64,000 nt of DNA from Prorocentrum cordatum. Its lineage: Eukaryota; Sar; Dinophyceae; Prorocentrales; Prorocentraceae. Of this stretch, positions 53,281 through 63,840 are shown piece after piece (the stretch's first letter is position 1; every line of letters begins with the position of its first letter). The notes beneath the pieces are model-generated. The model searched no databases, was not told the origin of the DNA, and saw nothing but the letters and a program-made list of their open reading frames with translations. Location: assembly GCA_963575745.1 (NCBI GenBank), contig CAUYUJ010010480.1, positions 270,230 through 334,229 of the forward strand, in the 5' to 3' direction. The translations under genes were made by a program, and so were the position numbers.

Positions 53281-54085
53281 CACAATTTACTTCGCACCTC
53301 CGACGCGCCAAGCAGCAGTCTGGCTCGGCAACTGCATATCTGGGCCTCTTCTCTGATTCGGGCCGCGCCGCCAGATATTTTGAATGCATCGGGGGCGTGG
53401 GCTGCACCAGGTTTGACTTGCGGCGCGGTGACGCGTTTGATGTTACGAACCGCACAGCGCATCATATTGTCTTTGGTGGGTGCGGAACCGGCAGATCCGT
53501 GGAGTCATCGGCGGCTTCCCTTGCATCATTTGGTCGCGCGCGAGGCGGCCGCCCCTCGGGGCCCAGCGATTCCGCCGCGGCCGCCGCGGGCTCGTCGGAC
53601 GGGATGCCGAGCAGCTCAAGGATGGCAACGCCACGTTTGATGTCATGGTGAGCTTGATCCGTCGCTGTGTCCGCTTCGGTGTCCCACTCATCGCAGATAA
53701 CCCGCACTCTTCCCTTGGTTGGTCAGAGTCCTCTATGAGTAAGCTGCTGCCCAAAGGTCGAGAGGTTGTGAGCGATTTCTGCATGCTTGGGATGTGTTGG
53801 CAGAAGAGAACTGAATTTGTTGGTTGGTCAATGATGCTTCCGACGCCAGGCCTCGAGCGTAGGTGTGTGACGGTCAAGCCGAAAGACCTTGATGTCGCCA
53901 TCAAGGTGTGCTGCCGAACTGGGTTGCCTCACATCCACCTGCGCGGCCAGCAGCCGCGCTCCAACGTGCTCTGGACCAAAATTGCAGAGCCATACCCTGT
54001 CCTCTTGGCCAGGCTGCTCGCGCGGTGGATTGTCCAGTCCCAGGAGGCTCATGGGCTTCAGCACCTTAGAGAACTGGTGGCATAG
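53281..54085 (+). pseudogene. C5-methyltransferase-like domain of the retroelement
   Basis: The first segment, AYLGLFSDSGRAARYFECIG then RFDLRRGDAFDVT, looks like the cofactor-binding start (F..SGR.A..). After a frameshift near 53490 the frame is open to the stop at 54083-54085: GVIGGFPCIIWSRARRPPLG carries the proline-cysteine of motif IV (Cys codon 53523-53525), PLIADNPHSSLGW fits motif VI (ENP-like), then TKIAEPYPVLLARLL near the end. DIRS-type elements are known to carry methylase-like domains; whether this one methylates DNA is unknown. Ends 18 bp before the 3' direct repeat. Confidence 0.6.
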
Positions 54086-54102
54086 CGGCCCAGGACATGG
54101 AA

Positions 54103-54180
54103 TGAACGGTTTTCCTAGCCAAGCGTCAAGGCCGCAGAGGGGGAACACCTCACAGGGCCACTCCGTGGCCGTTTCGGCTC
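54103..54180 (+). repeat. 3' direct terminal repeat of the retroelement
   Basis: 71 of 78 positions match 28273-28350, same orientation. Contains the 16-of-21 spliced-leader-like match at 54163-54183. Confidence 0.8.
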
Positions 54181-54329
54181 CACCATCCCACCCCGCTTCC
54201 GTCTCACTTTGCATTGTGCATCTAGGCACTGTCCCATAGGGCCAGGTGATCATTTGTTCTCGAGTGTTCGGGTGATCCGGGAGCACCCTTTCAGCCTTCG
54301 ACAGATGGAAAACACATTGCTCGTATGCG

Positions 54330-54439
54330 TGCACATCTTGTCCAATTTTCTTGTCCATCCAAATTTAGGATAATTTGTTTGTTTGAATATTTTTATTTGT
54401 TTCGTCCAAAATCCGCCTGCAGGGGGACATGCCCGACCC
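54330..54439. mobile_element. MITE, right part of a split copy
   Basis: TTCGTCCAAAATCCGCCTGC then AGGGGGACATGCCCGACCC match the right end of the copy at 62813-62973 (TTTTCGTCCCAAATCCGCCT..). The left boundary is vague. Likely partner of 28191-28272. Confidence 0.55.
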
Positions 54440-54639
54440 AACTCCAGAGCCTGGGTGCCCCGCGGCAGGCTCGCCTGCGCGCTCCCGCGCGCTGCCCCGC
54501 GTGCCGGCGCGCCTCGGTGTCTTTGGAGGGCCGCCCCCCCGCGCGGAGGCCACGGCGCCGGGGCGGAGGCCTCCTGGATCGGAAGCTGCTGGAAGGGCTC
54601 GTTGGACAAGGCTGGTTTCGCTTAGCGAAACCAACTTGG

Positions 54640-54845
54640 GTGCAGACAAGCGCTGCGTTGCACATGGCTGCTGCAGTTTGCACAGTCGCTGTGGTGTACA
54701 CTGGGCGCTGGTGCACGCAATCACTGTGGTGTACACAGGCGCTGCGTTGCACACGGCTGTTGCAGTGTACGCCGGCGCTGTGGTGTACACAAGCGCTGTG
54801 GTGCACGCGAGCACTGTGGTGTACACTGGCGCTGTGGGGCCGATC
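54640..54845. repeat. ~21-bp GTGGTGTACACTGGCGCT repeat
   Basis: Nine or ten units alternating GTGTACAC.GGCGCTGTG and GTGCACGC.AGCACTGTG, rich in the palindromes GTGTACAC and GTGCAC. Confidence 0.85.
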
Positions 54846-54857
54846 GCCACCTACATG

Positions 54858-54930
54858 CTGCTCGCGTCGTCGTCGTCGCTCGTCGCTCGTTCCTCGTCGT
54901 TCGTCGCTCATCGTCGTCGTGCGCGCGGGC
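54858..54930. repeat. GTC tract with CGTCGCTC units
   Basis: GTC triplets interrupted by GCTCGTCGCTCGTTCC. Confidence 0.8.
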
Positions 54931-55033
54931 GCCGCTGTGGTGCCGGAGCCACACGGCGGGGGGGGGCGTTACGTCATACCCCCCCTGCCCCCCCCCCCAT
55001 GACGCCCGTCATCGCCGAAACGAAAGTAACGCG

Positions 55034-55195
55034 CGCTCTTGGACGTGCTCGCGCCTGGAAGTCAGGACAGGAGGTTTCTGGCCGTTTTGGGGCCTTCTGG
55101 GGGGCCTTTATCGGACCCCAGGGTCGTGAAAGAAACGACTTGCCTGTTCCGGGGGAGGGTCGGGACTTCCAGGGACCCCGTATTGAAAACAGCAG
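55034..55195. repeat. dispersed repeat, copy 2 (partner at 8815)
   Basis: See 8815-8975. Nearby, CTCGTTGGACAAGG(C/T)TGGT occurs at 54598 and 55221, a further short duplication. Confidence 0.6.
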
Positions 55196-55449
55196 GACAA
55201 AGCATGTCTGGCGAAGGGTTCGTTGGACAAGGTTGGTCTCGCTAGGCTTTGAGCCCCCCCCGCCCGACCTGAGAGGCCCCCCAGCTCGACCTGAGGCGCC
55301 CCAGCAGCCGTCGGGATCCCCCTGCTTGAGAACCAGACTTTCTCGCCGCTCCCGATCTCTTTCCCCCGGGGGCCTCCTCCAGATAGCCGCAGGGCTGCAG
55401 GCCTTCGGAAGGGGTCCGAGTAGTTAGATGAGGTGAGAGGACCGTGCCG

Positions 55450-55575
55450 CGTCGCCGATGCATCGCCGATGCGTCTCGGAGCGGAGCCCGATTTTCTCCA
55501 CGCCGACGTCGCCGATGCATCGCCGACGTCGCCGACGCATCGCCGATGCATCGGCGATGCATCGGCGATGCGGCG
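55450..55575. repeat. GCCGATGCATC palindromic repeat
   Basis: GCCGATGCATCGCC / GCCGACGTC units switch orientation (..GATGCATCGGCGATGC..), so the block is self-complementary. Confidence 0.85.
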
Positions 55576-56062
55576 CGATCCTCCGCCCTCATCTCTTGAC
55601 CCCGCTTGGGAGGCCTGGAGGGACGCCGGAGGGAAGAGCTGGCCAGTATAGAGTCTGGCGCCCCACGCCCGTGGTGCGCCTGCGGCTTGCTCAAGGAAAC
55701 CCTGAGATCCGGGCGTTGCAATGTTTTGCACGCCGGACGTGTTTTTGCTTTGTTTCGGGCCCAGAGACCATCACGGATCGATCCGGTTGGAAGAATGACG
55801 CAGAAAGACGGGGTCAGGGGCTCCGGTCGTGATTTTCGCGATGTCTGAAGTTTTTGCAACGTTGGATCTCAGGGAAGACCAGCATCGAGGGCGTTCCAGA
55901 CAAGTTTACCTACATGGTATTTTCGCCCGTCCCTCCCCCCTCCGACGCATTTCGAACAGCGCTGGGCCGAAAAGGAGTGCAGACGCCAGTCCCGAAATCC
56001 AAGTTTTTCCCAACCATCCTGTGGTGTTGGCTCCTCGTTTTGCAGAGAGCGCCCCGCGTCCT

Positions 56063-56222
56063 TACTCCTCCTCCTCCCCCTCCTCCTTCTTCTCCTCCTC
56101 CTCCTCCTCCCTCCTCCCTCCTCCCTCCTCCTCCCCCTCCCTCCCCTCCTCCCTCCTCCCTCCTCCTCCTCCCTCCTCCCTCCCTCCCCCTCCTCCCCCT
56201 CCCTCCCTCCTCCCTCCTCCCT
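56063..56222. repeat. CTCC/CTC pyrimidine tract
   Basis: Occupies the same place as the TCTCC tract in element copy 1. Confidence 0.9.
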
Positions 56223-56229
56223 GCGTTTC

Positions 56230-57690
56230 ACCAACCCAGTACAGCGTTTCGTGGCCCCATAGGGAGCCCCACCGAAGGTCCCAGTGCTGCCGTCCGCATG
56301 CGTCCCGCACACCCAGTACAGCGTTTCGTGGCCCCCTCCTCCCTCCTCCCTGCGTTTCACCAACCCAGTACATCGTGTCCTGGCCCCATAGGGAGCCCCA
56401 CCAAAGGTCCCAGTGCTGCCGTCCGCATGCGTCCCGCACACCCAGTACAGCGTTTCGTGGTCCCATAGGGAGCCCCACCGACGGCCCCAGTGGGACCGTC
56501 CGCATGCGTCCCGGAAACCAAATTTGCAATTTCACCCACCCAGTACGGCGTTTCGTAGACCGAAGCCCCCAGAAGGCCCCAGCGGCAGGGTCCGCATGCG
56601 TCCCCGCGCCCATTTCGGCACACCCCTCTCGAGGACCGTGGCCCCACAGAGGGCCCCACCGAAGGCCCCAGTGGCAGGGTCCGCATGCGTCCCCGCGCCC
56701 AGTTCGGCACACACCTCACGCGGTCCGTGGCCCCATAGGGAGCTCCACCGAAGGCCCCAGCGGCAGGGTCCGCATGCGTCCCCCCGCCTATTTCGGCACA
56801 CCCCTCACGAGTATCGTGGCCCCATAGGGAGCTCCACCGAAGGCCCCAGCGGGAGGGTCCGCATGCGTCCACCCGCCTATTTCGGCACACCCCTCACGAG
56901 GATCGTGGCCTCATAGGGAGCTCCACCGGGCCCCAGCGGCAGGGTCCGCATGCGTCCCCCCGCCTATTTCGGCACACCCCTCACGAGTTTCGTGGCCCCA
57001 TAGGGAGCTCCACCGACAACCCCAGCGGCAGGGTCCGCATGCGTCCCCGCGCCCATTTCGGCACACCCCTCTCGAGGACCGTGGCTCCATAAGGAGCTCC
57101 ACTGAAGGCCCCTTCGGCAGGGTCCGCATGCGTCCACCCCGCCCATTTCGGCACATCCCTCACGAGCATCGTGGCCCCACAGGGAGCTCCACCGAAGGTC
57201 CCAGCGGCAGGGACGCATGCGTCCCCCCGCCCAGCTCGGCCCCATAGGGAGCTTCACCGAGGCCCCAGCGGCAAGGTCCGCATGCGTCCCCCCGCCCATT
57301 TCGGCACACCCCTCGCGAGTATCGTGTCCCCACAGACAGCTCCACCGAAGGCTCCCGCGGCAGGGCCCGCGTGCGCCCCCCCGCCCATTTCGGCACACCC
57401 CTCACGAGCATCGTGGCCCCATAGGGAGCTCCATCGAAGGCCCCAGCGGGAGGGTCCGCATGCGGCCCCCGCCCATTTCGGCACACCCCTCACGAGGATC
57501 ATGGCCTCATGGGGAGCCCCACCGAAGCGCATGCGTCTCCCCGCTAATTTCGGCACACCCCTCACGAGGATCGTGTCCCCACAGAAAGCTCCACCGAAGG
57601 CTCCCGCGGCAGGGTCCGCGTGCGCCCCCCCGCCCATTTCGGCACACCCCTCACGAGGGTCGTGCCTCCGTAGGGAGCTCCACCGAGAGC
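56230..57690. repeat. 90-bp satellite, diverged units
   Basis: CCCCATAGGGAGCTCCACCG, AAGGCCCCAGCGGCAGGGTC, CGCATGCGTCC and CATTTCGGCACACCCCTC recur about 17 times with length changes. Confidence 0.9.
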
Positions 57691-57730
57691 GGTACCCACA
57701 ACGCGGCACTCACAAGTGCATGTGGTTGGG

Positions 57731-58141
57731 TACTTCGCCAGGATAATTGTTTGCTCACCTCGCCACGCTCCACCCCCTCCTCCCCCTCCATGTGAGTAAA
57801 CTTTCTGGAGTCTACAACAGAACGGCCTCAGAGTTGGCCAGCATGGACTTTAGGATGGGCCCAGGATTTGATTTCGGGAAGATTTGTCAGGCTCCCAAAA
57901 CCATGGCTGTGCAAGCTAGGACTTTGCCAGATCCAGCAAGAGGGAGCGGAGAATTGAGAATGTTGACTGCGCTACCGTCGTGGTTCATCAAAGTCCCCGT
58001 TCACGGGGCCCTGGGCATTTTTGTGTAGGACGTTAGTTGACCTTGTCGTGGCATCCGCTCTGGGATCCAGACTCGGAAAAAGCAGTCCTGGCCCCGCCGC
58101 TCTGGCCCAGGCCTTGTCGCAGCAGCCGCTCTGCCCAGACC
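57731..58141. other. non-repetitive DNA, possible exon
   Basis: A plus-strand frame to 58028 encodes SKLSGVYNRTASELASMDF .. GFDFGKICQAPKTM with ordinary composition. No domain recognised. Could be an upstream exon of the membrane protein gene or chance. Confidence 0.25.
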
Positions 58142-58296
58142 TAAGTCTGGCCTGTCCCTCTACAGGGGAAGTATTCCTAAATAGTCCAAAAATAGTCTAG
58201 GGACGATGTTTTGATTATTTTTGAGCATTTGGGGGGCTTTTGGGGGGTATTTTTAATTTTCCGCCCAAAATTACACTGTAGGGGGACAGGCCCCTC
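58142..58296. mobile_element. MITE, GGCCTGTCCCTCTACAGG family, full length
   Basis: Left end TAAGTCTGGCCTGTCCCTCT, right end CACTGTAGGGGGACAGGCCC. The body keeps ATAGTC, GGGACGATGTTTTGA and TTTGAGCATTT. Confidence 0.85.
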
Positions 58297-58576
58297 CCGG
58301 AACGCAGTCCTGGCCCCGCCGCTCTGGCCCAGGCCCAGTCGCAGCAGCCGCTCTGGCCCAGGCCCGGAGAGCACGGCCCGCTCGCGCAGGATGGCTTCCC
58401 CGGGTGCGGCCGCCAGCGGTGGCGGCGTCGTGGACCAGCTGCAGCCATTCCTGGCAGTGCCAGGGTGGGTCGCCAGCTCCTGGCTCCTGCTGAGGATCGA
58501 AGTTCGAGGATCAGGGGCCGAGGACGTTTTTCTGGCGCAGTTTCGAAGGCTCTTGTAGGTTCTGGGTGGGGGTAGG

Positions 58577-58625
58577 GGGTCTCCTCCTCCTCCTCCTCCT
58601 CCTCCTCCTCCTCCTCCTCCTCCTC
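58577..58625. repeat. CTC trinucleotide tract
   Basis: About 16 perfect CTC triplets immediately upstream of the membrane-protein exon; may lie in its intron. Confidence 0.9.
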
Positions 58626-58639
58626 GAGGGTTTTTGGGG

Positions 58640-59275
58640 CGATCCCTCTAGCGGTGACCACCCTTGGCACTGCCTGGCCATTCCTGCTTAAGCACGGGAA
58701 GAAGATATTAATTGCCATCGCAGTCGTCGTTCTGGTGTGGAATGTATGGGACTGGAAGCTCTATGTGGATCTTCGGCACGAGAACGGCAGACTGGTCGAC
58801 GGTACCTGCACCTTGGAAAGAAAGGTTTATGAGGGGTCAGGCCTCAAGCAGCTGTTTGCTGTCCCGTGGATCGGGCCCAAGTGGACGAACGTGCCCTGCC
58901 TGATGAACGTGACCGTGCTGGACAGGAACGGCGACGCCGTTGCGACAAATACCGAGCTGTGGGTGACGTTCATTTACATGCAGGGCTTCATCGCGAACGT
59001 GATCACAAACACCTGTGATGAGATCGTCCCCCGACTCCAGCATAACTTCTTCCGGTGCGCATACTCCGTCGGCGCCGACGGCAAGCTTCCCGTCCTCCCC
59101 CTGTGGAATGGCCAGGTCATCGACTCGACCGTCGTGGAACTCCCGCCCTTGTCGAAGGTCCAGCTCATGCGCGCGATGGGGTTGTCCTTCTGCACGCTGT
59201 TCCCCGCGGCCCTGATTGTCGCATGCGCCCTCAAGAGCATGCTGACGGGGCACCCCTGGGGGGAGGGGAAGGGGG
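58640..59275 (+). CDS. two-transmembrane protein with four-cysteine loop (exon)
   Basis: The only stretch that reads like a normal host protein. Numbering from GTG at 58654: a hydrophobic segment at residues 18-34 after KHGKK; a loop of about 140 residues with cysteines at 52, 82, 121 and 135 and an N-glycosylation sequon NVT at 85; a second hydrophobic segment at 175-193. Two-pass topology, loop size, four loop cysteines and a VPCL.NVT block recall the beta subunits of BK-type calcium-activated potassium channels, but that is a topology argument only. The true start is probably in an upstream exon (TCTAG precedes the frame at 58650), and a donor must lie before the GAT tract at 59285. Confidence 0.5.
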
Positions 59276-59284
59276 TGCGGGGGA

Positions 59285-59351
59285 TGATGATGATGCTGAT
59301 GATGATGCTGATGATGATGAGGATGAGGATGAGGATGAGGATGATGATGAA

Positions 59352-59424
<73 letters not shown>

Positions 59425-59446
59425 CTGATGATGATGATGATGATGC

Positions 59447-59500
<54 letters not shown>

Positions 59501-59560
59501 GAAGGAGGAGGAGGAGGAGGAGGAGGAGGATGATGATGAGGAGGATGAGGAGGAGAGGAT
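59285..59560. repeat. GAT tract grading into GGA
   Basis: GAT triplets with GCT and GAG interruptions directly follow the membrane-protein exon; the poly-Met extension of that frame is not credible as protein. Confidence 0.92.
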
Positions 59561-59799
59561 GAGGACGATGATGCTACTGGATGGCGATTGCAATTCGGAG
59601 GATCAGGATGAGGAAAGGAGGACGATGGTGTTGCTGCTGATGGCAGTTATTGTGATGTCGAGATGGTGATGGGGAGGGGAAGGAGAGAAGCAGCAGCATG
59701 AGTCATGGGAGTGAGGATGAGAAATAGACGGATGAGCAGAAGGAAGATCTGGCGGAGGGACGGGAGGAATGAGGCACATGTAGAACTGGAACCGCCCTC

Positions 59800-60000
59800 C
59801 ATCGGTATAGCGGTTGTACGGTGCTACGCTTTTGGCAGTGTCAGGTGAGAGCTCCACCATGACCACGTACGTGTCTCCATCTGGATCACGCTAGAATCTT
59901 TCAAGGGGACTGCGTGTGGCGTTACGGCGAAAACCACATTTTGAAAACGAGTAATCCTTCATCCGTGTAACTAGTGGCAACATCGAGGTTTTTCTGGTGT
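59800..60000. repeat. ~100-bp repeat, two diverged units
   Basis: CCGCCCTCCATCGGTATAGC and GGCGAAAACCACATTTTGAA, TCCTTCATCCGTGTAACT match the 22213 / 25425 family. Confidence 0.6.
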
Positions 60001-60159
60001 GAAGAATTCCCACGTGAAACTCCTGGCCTGGCCAATGGAAGCGTCTGGTGTAGCGACAGGGCGGAATTATGTAGAAGGAAAGTGATGCAGGAGGAATGGG
60101 CTCGATGATGACGCGCACAGTGATGGGGAATTAGGTATGCGTGGTGATGGTGGGGGTCA

Positions 60160-60400
60160 TGGTGATGGTGATGATGATGATGAGGAGGAGGATGATGATG
60201 AAGAGGAGAAGGAGGAGGACGAGGAGGAGAAGGAGGTGGCGGTGGAGAAGGGGAGTCAGAGGAGGATGGAGAGAAGTAGGAGGTGGATAAGGAGGAGGGT
60301 GACGAGAGAGGATGAACCAGATTATTTGACGGAGGAGTCGGAGGAGGAGGAGGAGGAGGAGGAGCACGAGGATCCCCAGTCCCTCCTCCTGCGAGGAAGG
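60160..60400. repeat. GGA/GAT purine tract
   Basis: GGA-rich block with non-repetitive breaks. Confidence 0.8.
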
Positions 60401-60494
60401 CCAGACGGCCAGCTGGCGGCTTCCAGCCCCTGGCGAGCGGCCCCGGTCAGGATACGCGGACTCGTTGTCGTCGTCGGCGTAGGAGGAAGAGGAA

Positions 60495-61565
<1,071 letters not shown>

Positions 61566-61831
61566 TAGTGTAGTGCTGTATTCCTTTGCGGGGAGCACAA
61601 CCCCAGTGGGTTCGGTCAGGGCGTTTCGCTACTCTGTCCTCGTGCTCTGGGGTGGTGGTGGTGGTCCACTCCTGGGGGTATGGCTGAAGGCCAAGGTGAG
61701 CACAGTTGTGAGTGGCAGAACAGCCTTGCCGAACAGCCGCCTGTGTATGGGGGCGGGCCACCACCTCAAGGATATGTGCCTAACACGAGGGGGGCACGCT
61801 CCACGGCAGGACGGCGCCGTTTACCCTAGAG
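61566..61831. other. no gene recognised
   Basis: Non-repetitive 265 bp between the GAT array and a MITE. Confidence 0.45.
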
Positions 61832-61988
61832 TTAAGTCAGGCCTGTTCCTCTACACGAGGAATGTTCAAACAAAGTTAAACAATAATGTGGGAACGATTT
61901 TCCGACCATTTTTGAGCTTTTCTTATAGCTTCTTTTGAGTTTGATTTTTCGCTCGGAATCCGCCTGTAGAGGGACACGCCCGACCTAA
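61832..61988. mobile_element. MITE, GGCCTGTCCCTCTACAGG family, full length
   Basis: Left end TTAAGTCAGGCCTGTTCCTC, right end CGCCTGTAGAGGGACACGCC then CGACCTAA. Interior TTGAGCTTTTC and TTTTTCGCTCGGAATCC. Confidence 0.88.
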
Positions 61989-62037
61989 CCCTACAGGTGG
62001 CATGTGAGCGACGCAGGAAAGCGGGATCGGCTGCGCT

Positions 62038-62185
62038 GACATTGGCGCGTAAGCTCCCCGCTTGAGGGCGCGCGTATGCGCCCTCGTCTCCAATGTGGCG
62101 TGCCGCGGTGTCGGCCCGCGTATGCTGCGGCGCAAGGTTGCTGTGCCATCTCGCGAAACACCCGCTTGTTCTCGTCGCCCATGTG
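62038..62185. repeat. dispersed repeat, copy 2 (partner at 3076)
   Basis: See 3076-3215. Confidence 0.7.
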
Positions 62186-62404
62186 GGCACCTGCTCCAAA
62201 GCATGATTGATGCGCACTCCACAGGGGGCCTGACGACCTGCCCTACATCCAACGGCAGCTCCTGGGCTGGCGTCGGCCGCCTTCCCCCCGCGCGCCCGCA
62301 CCCGCGAGGGTTTTCGTTAGCCTGGGGCTTGGGGCGGTCAGCGGCCGCACTGGGCGGTGAGGCTTGCCCTCCCGTGGGGGAGGGGGAGAGGCATGGGCAT
62401 GGGC

Positions 62405-62665
62405 AGGGGGGGAGGGGGAGGAGGAGGTGGAGGAGGAGAAGGAGGCCGGCGGGAGGCAGGGGTAGGTGGGTGGACGACTGCAGGGTATGAGGAGGAGGAG
62501 GAGGAGGAGTAGGAGGAGGAGAAGGCACAAGAGGAGGACGAGGACGAGGAGGACGAGGAGGAGGTGGAGAAGGACGAAGAGGCACAGGAGGAGGAGGAGG
62601 AGGAGGAGGAGGAGAAGGAGGAGGAGGAGGAGGAGGGGGAGGAGGAGGGAGGAGGAGGGAGGCGC
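62405..62665. repeat. GGA tract
   Basis: GGA triplets with GAC and GCA interruptions. Confidence 0.9.
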
Positions 62666-62812
62666 GGAGTGGCGAGCCTCACTGCCGCTGTGGCCTCAGC
62701 CGCCCCTGCACGGGCACCAGGATTGCTGCGCGCGCGCGAAGCAACGCCGGCCGTGGGGCGGCGCGTGCAGCCGGGGGTTGTTCGAGGGGGGCTTTTCAGC
62801 TGCTTGCTAAAG

Positions 62813-62973
62813 TGAAGTCGGGCCTGTCCCTCCACAGGAGGAGTATTCAAAAACAGTCCAGGAATAGCAGGAGGACGATGTTTGGGACTATCTTTGACTA
62901 TTGTCGTCTATGTTCCGAGCATTTCCTTTAATTTTCGTCCCAAATCCGCCTGTAGAGGACATGCCCGACCTAA
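62813..62973. mobile_element. MITE, GGCCTGTCCCTCTACAGG family, full length
   Basis: Left end GAAGTCGGGCCTGTCCCTCC, right end CCTGTAGAGGACATGCCCGA then CCTAA. Interior AATAGC, GGACGATGTTTGGGA and TTTTCGTCCCAAATCCG. Confidence 0.88.
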
Positions 62974-63336
62974 TGCGAAAGTCGGACCGAGGTATAAGCT
63001 CGAGGTCGGTTCGGGGAGGGTGTCCTGCTGTTTTTCGTGTTTGTTGGGTGTTCTTGTGCATCCTTGGTGAGGGCACCCTCGAGTGTTCTTCAGTTTGGGC
63101 TGGCGGAGGGTCTCATGTTCTTGAAGCATGTTCTTCTGTCCTAGGTCCGACTGTACTGCGTGTCAGGAAGAGGTGGGCTCAAACCATGTCACAGTCAACC
63201 CGGACAGTAAGGATGAACGGCTTTCCAGAGTTGCCTTTGCTTCCTTGCCCCTTCGGCCCATCCCTGGTCGCTCTCGCTGAACGCGCCCCGCTCGCAAAGT
63301 GTCGGCATGGCCTTCTACCGAGCAGTGGTGAAGCGG
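62974..63336. other. no gene recognised
   Basis: Plus-strand frame to 63419 has no known domain. ATGAACGGCTTTCC at 63212 echoes the start of the retroelement direct repeat (TGAACGGTTTTCC), perhaps by chance. Confidence 0.4.
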
Positions 63337-63545
63337 CCTGCCTTGCCTATAGGCCCACCAGAAAGTCTCAAGAACCTCTTGTGGTTTGCGCGAAATGTTC
63401 TCAGAACATTTCTAGCTGAGACTGTCTTGCTTGCATACGTCGGCTTCATATTTGAAGGACGTTGCTTTTTGTTTGTTCGAACATTCCTTTGTTCTGAGAA
63501 GATTCCGTGGTAGGCCTATAGGAATGCCGGGACGGTCGGTCCCTG
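63337..63545. repeat. dispersed repeat, copy 2 (partner at 20045)
   Basis: See 20045-20250. Here GCCTATAGGC near 63350 and GGCCTATAGG near 63514 bracket the block. Confidence 0.75.
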
Positions 63546-63654
63546 CTCAATTCCAAGGCCCTTGCATCCTCACCGCGCATCCTTACTATACGGGTTGAGT
63601 TGAGTCTTCCTTGATTTTTCCTTGTGTCATTGGCTGGTTTTTGTTAACCCTGGC

Positions 63655-63840
63655 GTTAGCAGGCGTGACCAATGGGGGGGGCGAGGGGGGGGCTCGTCAT
63701 GTCACGATTCGCGCCGTCGTCCGCCAGGGAATGCTGAGGAGTGCCTATTTCTCTGACGGCGCCGGCGCGAGTCGTGACGTGACCGCGGGGTGGGGGGACG
63801 GGGGGGGCGGGGCCAGTCACGGGCGTTAACGCGAAAGAAA
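63655..63840. mobile_element. short inverted-repeat element, copy 2
   Basis: Left GTTAGCAGGCGTGAC and right GTCACGGGCGTTAAC are imperfect inverted complements (13 of 15). Interior GTCACGATTCGCGCCGTCG and GCGCCGGCGCGAGTCGTGAC form a second, nested inverted pair. Confidence 0.65.

Larger units (their letters stand above)
28273..54180 (+). mobile_element. DIRS-like tyrosine-recombinase retroelement, split by a 19-kb nested insertion
   Basis: Order on the plus strand: 5' direct repeat, ORF1 (5' part tandemly duplicated), reverse transcriptase, RNase H, N-terminal part of a tyrosine recombinase, [interruption 33575-52545], C-terminal recombinase, C5-methyltransferase-like domain, 3' direct repeat. 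This order fits DIRS-type elements, which encode RT/RH, a tyrosine recombinase and a methylase-like domain. Coding resumes after the interruption at about the place it stopped. Many frameshifts mark it as inactive. Family assignment rests on motifs and recall, not on a search. Confidence 0.7.
56009..57730. mobile_element. satellite-bearing TIR element, 90-bp family, copy 2
   Basis: Left end CCCAACCA (56009-56016), right end TGGTTGGG (57723-57730). The left end is followed by TCCTGTGGTGTTGG and CTCCTCGTTTTG as in copy 1, then a CTCC tract (56063-56220), then 70-90 bp satellite units related to copy 1 but more diverged, then GGCACTCACA.. . Confidence 0.7.

Noticed and set aside
58391-58467. Possible first exon (MASPGAAASGGGVVDQLQPF) for the membrane protein
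   Set aside because: No donor/acceptor pair I tried keeps the reading frame into the 58650 acceptor, so the link is unsupported.
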